The notes under the pieces were generated by a model. The model was not told where the DNA came from and searched no databases. It saw only the letters and a program-made list of their open reading frames with translations. A stretch of 64,000 nucleotides of DNA from Eucalyptus grandis (lineage: Eukaryota > Streptophyta > Magnoliopsida > Myrtales > Myrtaceae), in the NCBI RefSeq assembly GCF_016545825.1, contig NC_052619.1, positions 47,616,127 through 47,680,126 of the forward strand, written 5' to 3'. The position numbers were made by a program, and so were the translations under genes. Shown in pieces: positions 11,801-22,699 of the stretch (position 1 is the first letter of the stretch; every line of letters begins with the position of its first letter).

Positions 11801-14222
11801 CATGTTGCATATTGTGAGTTTGTACATCGGATACAACTCATCATGCTCTTTCTATTACTTAGTATAAATAGTTGTGTTAATCTAAAAAAATATTTCAGAC
11901 AACTGTCTAATACAACTGTTCAAGTAATGGTCACAATATGAATGTCTTGTTTATTGGCTCTGACACACAATTCATTTTTTGATGGTTGAAGAGTTGTAAC
12001 CATTTCTTCCCAATTTTAAGATTAAGCAGTGATCTCATTTTTCTTTTCCAACTTTTTTGTTATTTATAAAACAAGGAGAGTCCATGTGACTCTGCTTCAT
12101 TATTTTCCCAACTTGGGGATGAACGATAAGCAGGAACAAGATGAGTAACTTAGAAGGGAATATCTAGAATAAAATTGCATTAAGTACAAAACTGTGGAGA
12201 CAAAGAAGGCAAAATTGCACTAACATGTTATATCCACAGTTGCTACCCATGTTAATACCACTGATTACCTGCACAGAGATAAGAGGAATGCATGAGACAG
12301 ACAACATCAAAATCAAGTCGCGTAGCACAGAAAGAACAACAACAGGGCTCAATCAAACAAAGAGCAACTGCAACTTTCTCATGATGTGAATACACTTCAA
12401 CAAAAGAGGTATAAATGACAGAACGTTAAGGGGCTCTGCGTGTGGTGCTTATCACCATATTGTTAGTGCTTTTTACCCACATTCCATCTGTTCATACAAC
12501 AGAATGACTGAATCCGCAATTCAGAATCGCAAAATTTGTGACAAACTCTGTTGACAGGAGGCAAAGCGTTTCTTTCAAAGAGAGTTGATGGGCAGAAAAA
12601 CTAGCCAAAACTAGATTTTTGTACTATAATTTGCTCATGCTCATTGATGCAGTTATGACTACCCGGTTAAAGCCTGAAAGTACCAGATCAGCAACCGAGG
12701 GGAAAAGTGCCTTAGAGATTCCCAATGAAGTACAATCTGCTGGTGTCCCTGCAAAATGCAAAGCCATTACTGGGAGAACATGGAATCCAACATAGGGCCT
12801 CTCCAACCTTGTTGGGAGTGTTTGTTGAAGGATCAAGGCTATTATTGCGTAGTTCTCTTTAAAGCTGATTAATGGTGATAAAATTTTCAAAAGAGGTTTG
12901 GCAAGAAGAACATCATACAATGTCAAGTGAACTATGGTATTTGCAAAAGTGATAGTTTATTCACATGTAAAATGTCGTTACCCCAAGATAGAAAACATCA
13001 TCTATATGAAGTTAGGAAAAACAAAAGTATGCGAGAGTCTTCTGCAACATCGGCAATTCATCTAGGTGCTAATCCCAGATGCATCACTCTCCATCCTTTC
13101 ATCTTGAATAAATAAACTAGCACTTTCGCAATAAGTAGCAAAAGTTTTGGTTTCTGTAATGAGATACAAAGCTTCCTAGGAGCTTCATACCTCAATTACA
13201 ACAACTATAGTAAATTGAGAAAAGTAGGAATAAGGTTCAGCCTTCCCAATTTGGAAAGGAATAAAACTCTTCTCTTGCTTCTTCCAAACTAATTATCCTC
13301 ACTTTCGCAAATATTCAATCTCTACCAGGACCATGTACATGTACATCATTTTCCTTCCTTTTCTTACAAAGTTACGTATCCAGGCCTCTCACAGAAAATT
13401 GCCTCATCCCTGTACACGTATAGCATAAGAAGCCACGAGCATTTCAAATCCTAAAGTAAGATTAAGGCACAGAAACAAAGAAAGGGACAAATCTTAATCT
13501 TGTAACAACACATTGCAAGCTGAAAATGATCACAAAAATTACAAACAAATAGGAAGTGTAAACCAACCCGCGACTGCAAATGCAATTGCTCCTTCGACGT
13601 TCACTCGCCTAGCCGCAAGAGGGTGACGCCACGTGATGCTGTGGCTAACAGCCGATCTTTCCCTGTCGATCACACAAATTAGAACGAGGAAAAGAAACTC
13701 AGCGAAAAAAAAAAAAAAAACAGCTCCACGAGTGAGATGGAGAAGGAATTCCAGCAGCGAATCGAAATCGTCAAATTCTAGAACAACTAACACGGTGATC
13801 TTAACAACATTCATAAAAAAAAAAAAAAAGACAAGTGAGCACGGAGATGAATTCACATGAGCATTGCAGGCTATACATTGCCGCACAACAGAATCCGAGA
13901 ACCATAGAAGGTCGTGACTCGTACGATGGAGCTCCGCTGCGTCCCATGTATGCAAGCATGCGACGGCAGAAAGTGAAATAAAGTTGAGCAAACGACGTAC
14001 GCGTCGGGAGCGCAGACTTGGACGTTGTAGCGGCCGGAGGAGACGAGGACGCGGACGAGGGACTGCAGGCCGGCGGCGTCGATACCGTCGTCGTTGGTGA
14101 CCATGACGGTCGGCCGGTCGACGGAAGTCATCCTCCTCTTCGCGTTCGAGTGAGTAAAGAAAGCAGAGGACGTGACGCCGGTTGAGTCGGACTCTGATTG
14201 CTCTGCTTTTCGTCCATGGTGG
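8845..14222 (-). repeat. Inverted segmental duplication, copy A (SurE block)
   Basis: The sequence from about 8845 to 14222 reappears reversed at about 47376-54240, covering the whole SurE gene, its introns, about 100 bases of leader and 1.2 kb downstream. Matching landmarks include the 3' edge (aagtgaaccttcacgacagag here, its complement near 54195-54215) and the leader (ccaccatggacgaaaagcag versus ccaccacggacgaagagcag). Introns align over most of their length, so this was a DNA duplication and not retroposition. Copy A is shorter because it lacks about 1.4 kb present in copy B. Confidence 0.85.
10069..14131 (-). CDS. SurE-like 5'-nucleotidase/phosphatase, copy A (shortened)
   Basis: SurE proteins are metal-dependent phosphatases acting on nucleoside monophosphates; plant members have been little studied. 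Nine minus-strand exons close in frame: 14131-14001, 13662-13568, 12748-12684, 12268-12225, 11420-11343, 11223-11070, 10889-10755, 10282-10229 and 10155-10069, giving 280 residues. The metal-binding start [13 protein letters not shown], the [16 protein letters not shown] block and [11 protein letters not shown] are intact. Compared with copy B it is shorter by 5 residues at the N terminus, 1 in exon 6, 14 in exon 7 (the [16 protein letters not shown] region) and 2 in exon 8, all in frame. Some usually conserved positions differ, for example GYN for GYH and FFNG for FFHG. It may be a functional diverged paralogue or an early pseudogene. The gene lies head-to-tail with HISN5, 1.95 kb upstream of it. 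Confidence 0.85.
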
Positions 14223-15329
14223 TTTTCTTTTCTTTTTCTTTTTTTCATGGGTCAAAAGATTCGTCAACGGCGGTCTTTGTTTATTTTTTTGTGGTCAGAA
14301 GATTCGTCCAACGGTGGTTGGGTTTGGGTGGCGTTTTCGGGGAAGTGGTTTCACGGGATACGACGACGAGTCGTCCGGTGCGTTCGGGTCGGGCGGGCTT
14401 ATGGGGCCGGTTCGGGCAAGGCTTGTCCAAAGCCCATTGGCCAACTTTTAGGTTTTTGGCGAGGCCGAAAGCCCGAGCAAGTTTTTGGGTACCTTGGCCT
14501 TTGGCTTTTTTTGGCATACAAGTCATAGATCAGTAATTTTTTTTCCAAAATTACCCTCACCATTTTTTTAGATTTTCCAGATTTTGCCCTCGTTATAACT
14601 GTTTGGTGTTTGTCTTCTTTGCGTGAGGACGGCCGACGTGACCAAATTTGGTTGTGAGAGGCCAATGAGATCACGCCACCCTAATCGACCCCGTCAACCG
14701 AAGGCCACCTACAGTGGTGTGACCTCAAACAACCGCTGCTGGCACCAAATTTACGTTGATAGAGACCTGAGCCCTTTGTAGGTCTTTAGCGAAGGGTTTG
14801 AATTTTTTCCTTTTTGTCAATTAGAAAATAAGAAAAGTCATTTACAAGCATAATATTTCCAAACACTATTTTTATCCAAATTTACTTTATAATGAAACTT
14901 TAAATTATAATAATAAGGATAATTTGCATTTTAAAAAGCTCATTTCTAACTTAAAAGGACCAATTGCCTTTCTCTATGGCTTTCAAAAGCGAACACTCCG
15001 AAGTGAGAAAGTACCCACCGCTAGCAAGGGTCATAACTCTCACCCAAGTCATCACCAACTGCAAGTCGAGGGCTGCTAAGCCCTAGCCAAAGACCATGAG
15101 GGCACACCTCTAAGGCCATGAGGGCTCAACCCTCACTAGCAAGGGCTCAAGCTTGTCAAGTGATTTGACGGAGTCCACCATTGATCCGCCTCAAGAAATT
15201 ACTGGACGAGTTGATGGATAATAAGGCATTGAAATGCAAAGGACCTTACAACATATCTAAAACATTGGAACATCGCCTAGGCAATTCGGCGAGAGCTTGA
15301 GCTTGTCAAGTATGACAGAGTCCGCCATT
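14223..15329. other. Intergenic, short repeats only
   Basis: No gene is seen. The leader side of SurE A has a small tandem repeat (gtcaaaagattcgtcaacgg at 14251 and a variant at 14296). A segment of about 40 bases beginning agcttgtcaagt at 15150 recurs at 15301 with small changes. Confidence 0.55.
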
Positions 15330-15473
15330 GATGCACTTCAAGAATTCCACAAATGAAACTTGCGTTGAATAACATAAAGCATTTGGAAAGGCACAATGAT
15401 ATGGGCAAGAAAACATGATACCTCGGAATGGTCCCTTGGCGCCGTAAGTCATATTCTGTAGTTTGTGTCACAG
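15330..15473 (-). pseudogene. HISN5 fragment: end of exon 7 and start of intron 7
   Basis: This matches HISN5 4155-4285 closely, including the coding piece [12 protein letters not shown], the splice donor that follows it and the intron words tgaataacataaagcatttg. The match stops abruptly after ttctgtagtttgt. No other HISN5 exon adjoins it, so it is a non-functional scrap on the same strand as the parent gene. Confidence 0.85.
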
Positions 15474-15884
15474 CCAAAAGGTTTTCGAAGATGAAGAACC
15501 GTGCTGTGACGAGGAGGACCTCATGCGCTCGATGGGATTCCCAACAAGTCTCCTTCCATAATTTTCCAAGGGAGGGCGAAACCGTCATTGAGTCGTATTC
15601 TAGAAGTCTCTAGCTCTATTTATGTCAGTAGATGGTAGTTGATATTAATGTCGGTAGTTGCGACAGTGCGATCTCGTCCGCCAGATAAATTCTAGATCAA
15701 CCAATGTAATCCAAGGACATCAAGTATAAGAAGGGGTGCCCTCCCCCTCATTTGTAATCATCCAACATTTCACTAATACAAAGCTCATTTCTTTTCAAAA
15801 CTCCTCTCTCTAGAAATTTCCTCTCTCTACGATCCGGGTGAGCGAGCGAGTGAGCGTTCGATCGAGTAAGGCTTAAGTGATCTA
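15474..15884. mobile_element. LTR-like retrotransposon fragment
   Basis: This non-coding segment starts TGTCACAGCC (15477) and carries features often seen in plant LTRs: a TATAAG word near 15727, a CT-rich stretch (ctcctctctctag, 15801-15813) and GC-rich sequence near its end. It is wedged between the HISN5 scrap and the SurE scrap. I see no second LTR, primer-binding site or target duplication, so solo or truncated LTR is a tentative label. Confidence 0.4.
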
Positions 15885-16182
15885 ACCCGCGACTGCGAAT
15901 GTAATTACTCCTTCGACGTTCACTCGCCTAGTCGCAAGAGGGTGACACCACGTGATGTTGTGGCTAATAGCTGATCTTTCCCTGTCGATCACACAATTTA
16001 GAACGAGGAAAAGAAACTTAGCAAGAAAAAACCGACAGCTCCACAAGTGAGATGGAGAAGGAATTCCAGCAGCAAATCGAAATCATCAAATTCTAGAACA
16101 CCTAAGACGGTGATCTTAACTACATTCATTAAAAAAAAAAAAAAAAAGACAAGCGAGCACAAAGATGAATTCACATGAGCGG
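15885..16182 (-). pseudogene. SurE fragment: exon 2 and part of intron 1
   Basis: This is nearly identical to 13565-13865 of SurE copy A. It contains exon 2 (the AVSHSITW region on the minus strand), its splice acceptor, and intron 1 up to the A run near 16130. It ends where SurE A would go on to exon 1. No other SurE exon is attached, so it cannot encode a product. Confidence 0.85.
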
Positions 16183-16328
16183 GTGGGAGGTAAATTGATT
16201 GGGCTGTGATGAGGAAAAACTTAATCAACTTCTCTTAAGTTGGTAGGAGGTGGACTGGATCATAATCCACCTAGTGGGCAGATTGATTTTAGGAGTCGCA
16301 CAGAGCCTTCAAATATAGATAATATAAC

Positions 16329-16531
16329 TTTTACAAGATGCATAAGGGCAACAAATGAGTCTACATGCCCCTGGAAGACTCTCTGTTCTTCCTCCCACCA
16401 TCTTGTCTTTTCTTCTTTTGTTCCATCAATACCTTCGCTACTTATATTTTCCGAAAGAACCTTCCACACTTCATCGGTTTCCTCATCAAGGTCAAATTTT
16501 GGCATGGGCGTGGCTTCTTCATTGGACCAAA
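16329..16531 (-). pseudogene. DEMETER/ROS1-type DNA glycosylase exon fragment
   Basis: The minus strand encodes PKFDLDEETDEVWKVLSENI, then TRWWEEEQRVFQGHVDSF and ALMHLVK. This is the stretch just before the glycosylase core of plant DEMETER/ROS1 5-methylcytosine DNA glycosylases, where the family pattern is WWEEER.VF.GR.DSFIARMHLVQ; a normal exon ends at that point, and here a GT follows at 16328-16327. The change from ARMHLVQ to ALMHLVK and the absence of any following glycosylase or Fe-S exon mark it as a relic. The assignment rests on my recognition of the motif order. Confidence 0.6.
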
Positions 16532-16919
16532 TGAATTGTCGAAAGGCACGATGCTTCCATCCCTCTAATAGAGAATAAGTGCATTGTGCTCATGATTTGT
16601 CATTTTATAAGATGCTTATGCATTGAATCACATCTGTCTCTCTGTTGATATCTGGGTACTCCGATTATTTGACAATAGCATCTACAGAGGTCATCTGTCT
16701 CCACAATAACTCTGTTTGAGTCCTTGTGAGAAAAGAAGAATTCGATTAGTTTATACATTAAGGTCTCTCGAACACGGCTGGACCAGCAAAACCCAAAGGA
16801 TCTGTCACTTTTCACTTAGGTACTTGATAATCTGTCGAAAGTGCTTTGGTTATTGGGCAAGATAGGTGGTCCATGCAACTGCAATGCACTGCCAAATGCC
16901 AAAGTAATAAGAGAAAGAT

Positions 16920-17390
16920 GCGTTCGGTAACGTTTTATTAAAAGCTGTTTTTAGGAATAGAAATAGAAAAAAGTATTTCTATGCAGGAAACAATTTTTGA
17001 CTAAAAGATGCGTTTGGTAAACTTGTTAGGGAATAAAAAATAAATAGAAACATGTTTGCTAATTTTTTTGTTTATTTTAATTTTAATATTTTTAATTTAT
17101 TTTTCATTTTCCTTTCTTTTTATTTTTCTTCTTTCAGCCCGGTCGGCGGCCTTCGGCGGCCGGCGCCGAGCATTGGCAACCTCGCCGGATGAGCGACCGG
17201 CCAAAGAGAAAAGAAGAAGAAAGAGAAGAGAGAGAAGAAGAAAGGAGAAACAAAAAATCGTTTCTTCAAAATCGATTACGGAACAATAAACAATTTTTTG
17301 TTTCTCACTTACATTCTTTTTGTATTCCGGGGAACAAAAAAACAAAAAATCTGTTCATAAACGATTTGAGAAATGAAAACATGCAAGGCC
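16920..17390. mobile_element. AT-rich element with GC-rich core, probably a transposon remnant
   Basis: The edge words gcgttcggtaacg and gcgtttggtaaac, an AT-rich body and a sharp GC-rich centre (17135-17205, ggcggccttcggcggccggc) repeat the architecture of the better-bounded element at 59353-60112. I could not find a clean right end or target duplication, so the borders are approximate. Confidence 0.35.
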
Positions 17391-18394
17391 AAAGTCTCTT
17401 CTTAGTCTGTTTCTCTCTTGGCTGTTCTTCGATTTCGAAGTTCAAGGCCTTCTTGCAGGACTTTTTAGGCAATTGGCGTACTCTTACATCAATGGAGGAG
17501 TCCTCAGCCCCTTCTCTGGGTAAAGCTGTGGTATCTCAACTCTTTTCTCCTCACATATTTTCTCTTAACTGAAGGCTCTCAAGCTGTAGACCTCGAAGTT
17601 CTTTTCAACTTTCTCTCTTTCACCACCTTCAGCCTGTGTCTTTTGTTGAAGCCCATGATCAAGGGGTCTCCTTTCTAAGGGTCGTGATTCTCCATTAATG
17701 TGGAAACAGCTAAAGATGGCAACCCCATCACAAGCTCTTGGAGCTCTTTATCTTGTTGACCAATCTCAAGTCTGAGCCTCTTGGTGGCATCTCTGTCCAC
17801 CTAGGCTAATCTATGTCCACCTAGGCCAGTTTATGCTCAAGCCTTTCATAAATATGTGTTGCGAATTTGAGAAGCAATTTTCTTTTCTGTCTTGCGAACA
17901 TTTTCTAAAGTAATTGGAGCAAAATCAAGAGAATCTTTTGACATTGCATCTTCAGCCAATTGAGGGTGGCAAGTTCAGGTCACATGCATCGCAAGCTCAT
18001 CTGCATGACATGCCGTTGCATAAATTTCATATTGAGCAGCCAATGCACATGATGCAATTTGACTAATATTGAAGCGCATGGACTAGTCCCCTTTGACGAT
18101 ATGTCTCTAATTTGCACATAACAAATATTCTTATTGAAGTCAGTATGCTTACCACAGGTTGAGGATAATTTGTTATGAGCTTTTGCCGTTCTTTTCTTCC
18201 TACTCCTCACCCCCCAGCTTCTCCGTCGCCTTTTGCTTTTGCCAACAGTATCTCCCCTTAGCTTTTGCTTCTCTTTTGTTCCTCTTTGTCTGCATTTTTC
18301 ACTCATTTCTCATTGCAAGTGAAAGTGGAGATTGAAGAGGGGGAGGTGGCAGTGGCAGTGGCGGTGGCGGGAGCGGGGGCGAGAACCAATAATG
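17391..18394. other. No convincing gene; possible further relic sequence
   Basis: Moderate-GC sequence with short open frames on both strands. It could belong to the glycosylase relic at 16329-16531, but I recognise no motif. A GGTGGC-type minisatellite lies at about 18342-18385. Confidence 0.4.
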
Positions 18395-18865
18395 ATGTGT
18401 GAGTATATGGATAGAGAAGTGGAGATGCTACCAAAGGGAGTGGCGATGCCATACGCAAAAAGGAAGAGACTCATAGAATATAGTGCTGCTTGAAAAAATT
18501 CTCCCTTGGATGAACAGGGAGTCGAAAAGTGGTAAGAGTTTCGGAACCTTACATGTAAAGGATAACGGAAATTCTACTGATAATTGAGACTAATAAAAGC
18601 AGCCTGAAAAGGTAAAATATGATGTAGTCCTGGAAGAACAAGATATTACTTTTCAAGCTACATTATATTCTACCTTTTCACCATGTTTCTATCGATCTCA
18701 ATTATCAGCGAAACTCTCATTATCCTTTACTTGTAAGAACTAAAAACTCTCACTACTTTCCAACTTCTCACTTCCTCCTCTCCTTATTGGTCGATCCAAG
18801 GGAGAATTTTTTCGAGCAGCACTATTACCTCCTCCTCCACTTCTCTATCCATATACTCCTTTGAC
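18395..18865. repeat. Foldback element (imperfect inverted repeat)
   Basis: The left arm begins gagtatatggatagagaagt (about 18401) and the right arm ends with its exact complement (to about 18861). Further complementary blocks follow inward: aaaaaattctcccttgg with ccaagggagaattttttc, and ataattgag with ctcaattat. The arms are about 210-230 bases with a short centre near 18640. The whole can fold into one long imperfect hairpin. It is a MITE-like or small-RNA-producing candidate and contains no gene. Confidence 0.8.
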
Positions 18866-20163
18866 CATACATATCGATAAGACTTGGACTGTCAATTTGG
18901 GTAATTAACTACAAGTAAAGTAGAAAGATCAAATCATGAAGTTAAAATCAATGGTCCAAAACAAAATACCTAACCGTGTTAATAGTGCAAGTTCATAAAG
19001 TAAAGGCAAACTCATGTAATAAACATTGCTTATTATTTACAATTTTTTTCTCTCCTGTTATTCTGTTTATTTTAAGGCTAAACTTCTTTAATTCCACGAC
19101 ATTTCGTTGATCTCCCCTCGTGGTCGCTACTGCTCTCACACGACTCCAAATTCCTAACCCCGTGCCCATGGTCATTTCCGGTGGTTGATAAGCTGACCTC
19201 CTCAAAGTCGTTGGCGAGTGCATAGCTAAGAATGATTCAACACCAGCGGGACCTTTAGATTTCCATCGATAAAGATGTCGATTAGTCTGAATCTATAAAT
19301 ACTTTATAAGGATGGACAATATGGAGGAAGCACATGGTGTGATCGCCGGGGAAAATAGAATCTCGCTAGATCCTAAATAACTCATAAAGCTTCTGGTCTA
19401 GTCCCACCCAGGAACCGGGACTAGACCAGGAGCTTTGTGAAAATGTCGCGAACCCAAGAGAAGTTAAAGCAAAGCAAAAGGAGAAATGCATCCAGTCCTT
19501 GAAAATGTTGACATGTAAGAACAAAGAAGAGATGCAATGCCCAACGACTTCTCAGAAAAGTAGAAGGACCCACAACATAATCAGTCTAAAAAGAAAGAAA
19601 CGACGACGAGATGCGGAGACGTGTGGGGGTAAACCTTGAAGCCACGAAACTCAGGGAGATGTGGAGACGCGTGAGAGTCACGGCTCTTCCAAGTCGTCTT
19701 CTGCCGAGCTGAGAGGCGAGAGGTCGAGCGAGGCGAGAGCTCTAGGGTTTCTAAAGGTAAAGACGAGAGAGGACTCGGGAAGGAAGGAGAGAGGAGAACG
19801 GGAAGGAAAAGAAATTTACGTGATAAAAAAAATAAAAATAAAAGATCATCGGTCTGGTCCAGTCTCGTCGAGAATCAAATCGAAAATCACCGATGTCAGA
19901 GCGACGGGATCAGGATTCAGACGCCCAGGATTCAGACGGACGCCCTTGGAAAATCGCGTAAATCCATCAGTCCGGCTGCTCACCCCTGCAAATGATGGCA
20001 GTCCCGTCACTTCAACGGTCAGGAACGAGTGCTGAGCGGGAATCAGAAGAGGTCACTAGGTCAGAAAGAAGGGCAATTCTCTATCTTTATTGGTTTGGTT
20101 TATCACCTCATCTAATTGCAACCAGTTGCCGACCATAATGGCACCAATAATTCAAACTCGTCA
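18866..20163. other. Intergenic, no recognised gene
   Basis: A short perfect hairpin (ggtctagtccc / gggactagacc) lies at about 19397-19430. The open frame 19661-20035 is charged and low in complexity and matches nothing I know. The sequence gctgctcacccctg near 19976-19990 resembles one end of the hAT-type family, but no left end is visible. Confidence 0.5.
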
Positions 20164-20387
20164 GGCTGCACGATGCATTGACTGGGATTAGTTTTTCTCC
20201 TTAATTAATTTACTTTATTTGATAACTTTATTTTGATTAAACTCAAACTGAAATTTAAGTTTCTTTAATAGACACGTAAGAAGTAAATTATATTTTGGGA
20301 AACTAAATTACCATCCCCATAGACCATTGCCATAGTTTCTCTAGCTAATTAATTTACTTTGATAATTTTATTTTGATTAAAGTGAAG

Positions 20388-20429
<42 letters not shown>

Positions 20430-21110
20430 TCAAAGAACTCGCACACACCGTATCAGCACGGACAGCCCGAAAGGCCGGGATAACGGAGGTAAACCCTAGA
20501 ATAACACGTGCTAACTACCACAGGCTGCACAATGCATTGACTGGGATTAGTTTTTCTCCTTAATTAATTTACTTTATTTGATGACTTTATTTTATTAAAC
20601 TCAAGCTGAAATTTAAGTTTCTTTAATAGACACATAAGAAGTAAACTATATTTTGGGAAACTAAATTACCATCCCATAGACCATTGCGATAGTTTTTCTG
20701 ACTAATTAATTTACTTTGATAACTTTATTTCGATTAAAGTGAAGTTTTTTTGGTAGACCCACAAGAAGTAAACTATATTTTGGGACTAAGTAGATCATTG
20801 GATAGTTTATCTCTCTAAATTAATTTTTTTATAAATTTATTTTGATTAAATTGAATTTTGTTTGATGGATGCACAATAACTAAACTATATTTAGTGAAAA
20901 ACAATGAGTAAACTATATTTTGGGAGAGACCATTAGAGACTAAACTAACATGCTCAAGTAGATCATTGGGATAGTTTTTCTCGCTAATTAATTTAACTTC
21001 ATTTTGATTAGACTGAAGTTTAAGTTTGAAGTAAATTATATTGTGAGAGACTAAATTATCATGCTCAATGTGTAAACCATTAGGATAGTTTTTCTTGCTA
21101 CTTAATTTAA
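20164..21110. repeat. Degenerate tandem repeats, including a 230-bp direct repeat
   Basis: The block 20164-20390 (caggctgcacgatgcattgactgg onward) is repeated at 20521-20747 with few changes. Shorter derivatives with the words taaactatattttggg and tagtttttct..ctaattaattta continue to about 21110. Between the two large copies sit a (TTA) microsatellite and about 90 bases of higher GC. Confidence 0.75.
20389..20428. repeat. (TTA)n microsatellite
   Basis: About 13 TTA/ATT units, inserted between the two copies of the 230-bp direct repeat. Confidence 0.9.
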
Positions 21111-21173
21111 CTTTATTTTGAAACAGTTTATAACATAACCAAGCCTTTCTCTTATTTGAAACAAGATTTGTTT

Positions 21174-22650
21174 AAATAGCTAAAACTAATCCCTACAAAA
21201 CATATATCTAATTTAAAAGTGAATCTAAATTTGTAAAAAGTATTTAGGAGGCAAGACATGAGAATAAATACATAGCAGAGGCTAAAAATAAAAGAAATGA
21301 ATAGATAACTTCTGTCATCGGATATTAAGATCCATCTTCAGTCTTTGCTTTCAAGTTGCCTCCCCATGCCCTAGATTAGCAAAGACAATGACTGAGAATC
21401 CGCACTTTTTACATATAATAAAGGTTATGCTAATTCTTTTTTTTTTTTTAATTATTGCTAAAGTTCAGACACAAAGGTAATGTCTTTCATGAACAATTCA
21501 TTCATGTTTGATTACTAAACAACTAATGTTCCATGATTGAACATCTAATCTTATTATTGTCATCAAATCCCCATTATTTTTGTTTAGACTTTTGTGATTT
21601 ATCTTCCAAATAATAGAGAATACTTTAGCATATCAATTTTGAAAGTACTAGAATTAAAATCAATCTAATGTTTCGACTTATTTTCTTCCAAATTCCCATA
21701 ATTTCGAGAACATAACATTCATGCTTTCAGTAATATTTTTTCACGGCAGCAGGGGTGGGGTGGAGTGGAGTAGAGGTTGAGAACTGTAACAAAAACATAA
21801 GCTTATAGCCTATGCCCTCTACTAACAGGAAGAAAGATGGAAAGAACATCTTATGGACATCAAAAGTTATCCAAATCCTACAAAACCTCCACCCATAAGC
21901 CTGCTTGTAGTGAGACAACAACCCCACCCATCTTTCGAAAGGATCATACAAAAATGTCAAAAACCACCTTTAGAGCACATGAAGACTACAACTGGCACCG
22001 CCCCTCGCAACCACTTATCCTTTTTATTTACTTCAAAACTTAACACAAAAAAAACTAAAGGACTCGAGTTCATTTCCATACGATAAAGGAGACGAAAGCA
22101 TATGAACTCTAGAGGATTATCCTTCGGCGAATCAATATTTTCCAAATGAAATATCGATCTTCTCGTCCGATGGAATTCTACAGAAAAACGCAGTAGCTGG
22201 ATCCTAACTTCCACGCGAACACCAACGACCTTGAATTGACTTCAGCGATTTGGATCACCTCCATAAGATTTTGTCGAGCCTTGTCTTTGTCGTTCTTCCT
22301 CCAATTTGCGTAAATATTTCAAGTGTACATTCTATGTTCTGCCGATGGTGAGAGTTCTCAAATAGCTAAAACTAATCTCTGCAAGACATATATCTAATTT
22401 AAAAGTGAATCTAAATATGTAAAAAAGCATTTATGAGGCAAGACACGAGAATAAATCCATAACGGAGGCAAAAAATAAAAGAAATGAAAAGATAACTTCT
22501 GTTGATCCGATATTAAGATCCATCTTTTGTCTTTGCTTTCAAGTTGCCTCCCCATATCATGCCCTAAATTAGCAGAGACCATGCCTGAGATTCCTTTGTC
22601 TACCTGCTTTTTACATCCAACGAAGGTTATGCTAATTTTTTTAAAAATTT
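21174..22650. repeat. Direct repeat pair of about 270 bp
   Basis: Sequence 21174-21480 (aatagctaaaactaatccct onward, through ttcaagttgcctcccc and aaggttatgctaattcttt) recurs at 22363-22680. After the second copy the sequence runs straight into HISN5-like 3' flank. The interval between (21480-22360) shows no recognisable gene. Confidence 0.75.
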
Positions 22651-22699
22651 TATCGCCAAAGTTCAGACGCAAAAGTAATGTCTTTCTGTTGCTTCTGTA

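Noticed and set aside
13539..14267. Long minus-strand open frame across SurE A exon 1
   Set aside because: It is read-through of exon 1 into intron 1 in another frame; the spliced model with the DDG motif explains the region.
19976..19990. Isolated end of the hAT-type family (ctgctcacccctg)
   Set aside because: No matching left end or 8-bp duplication was found, so a bounded element cannot be claimed.
19660..20035. 124-residue charged frame
   Set aside because: It is low in complexity, has no homologue I recognise and ends next to transposon-like sequence; not enough to call a gene.
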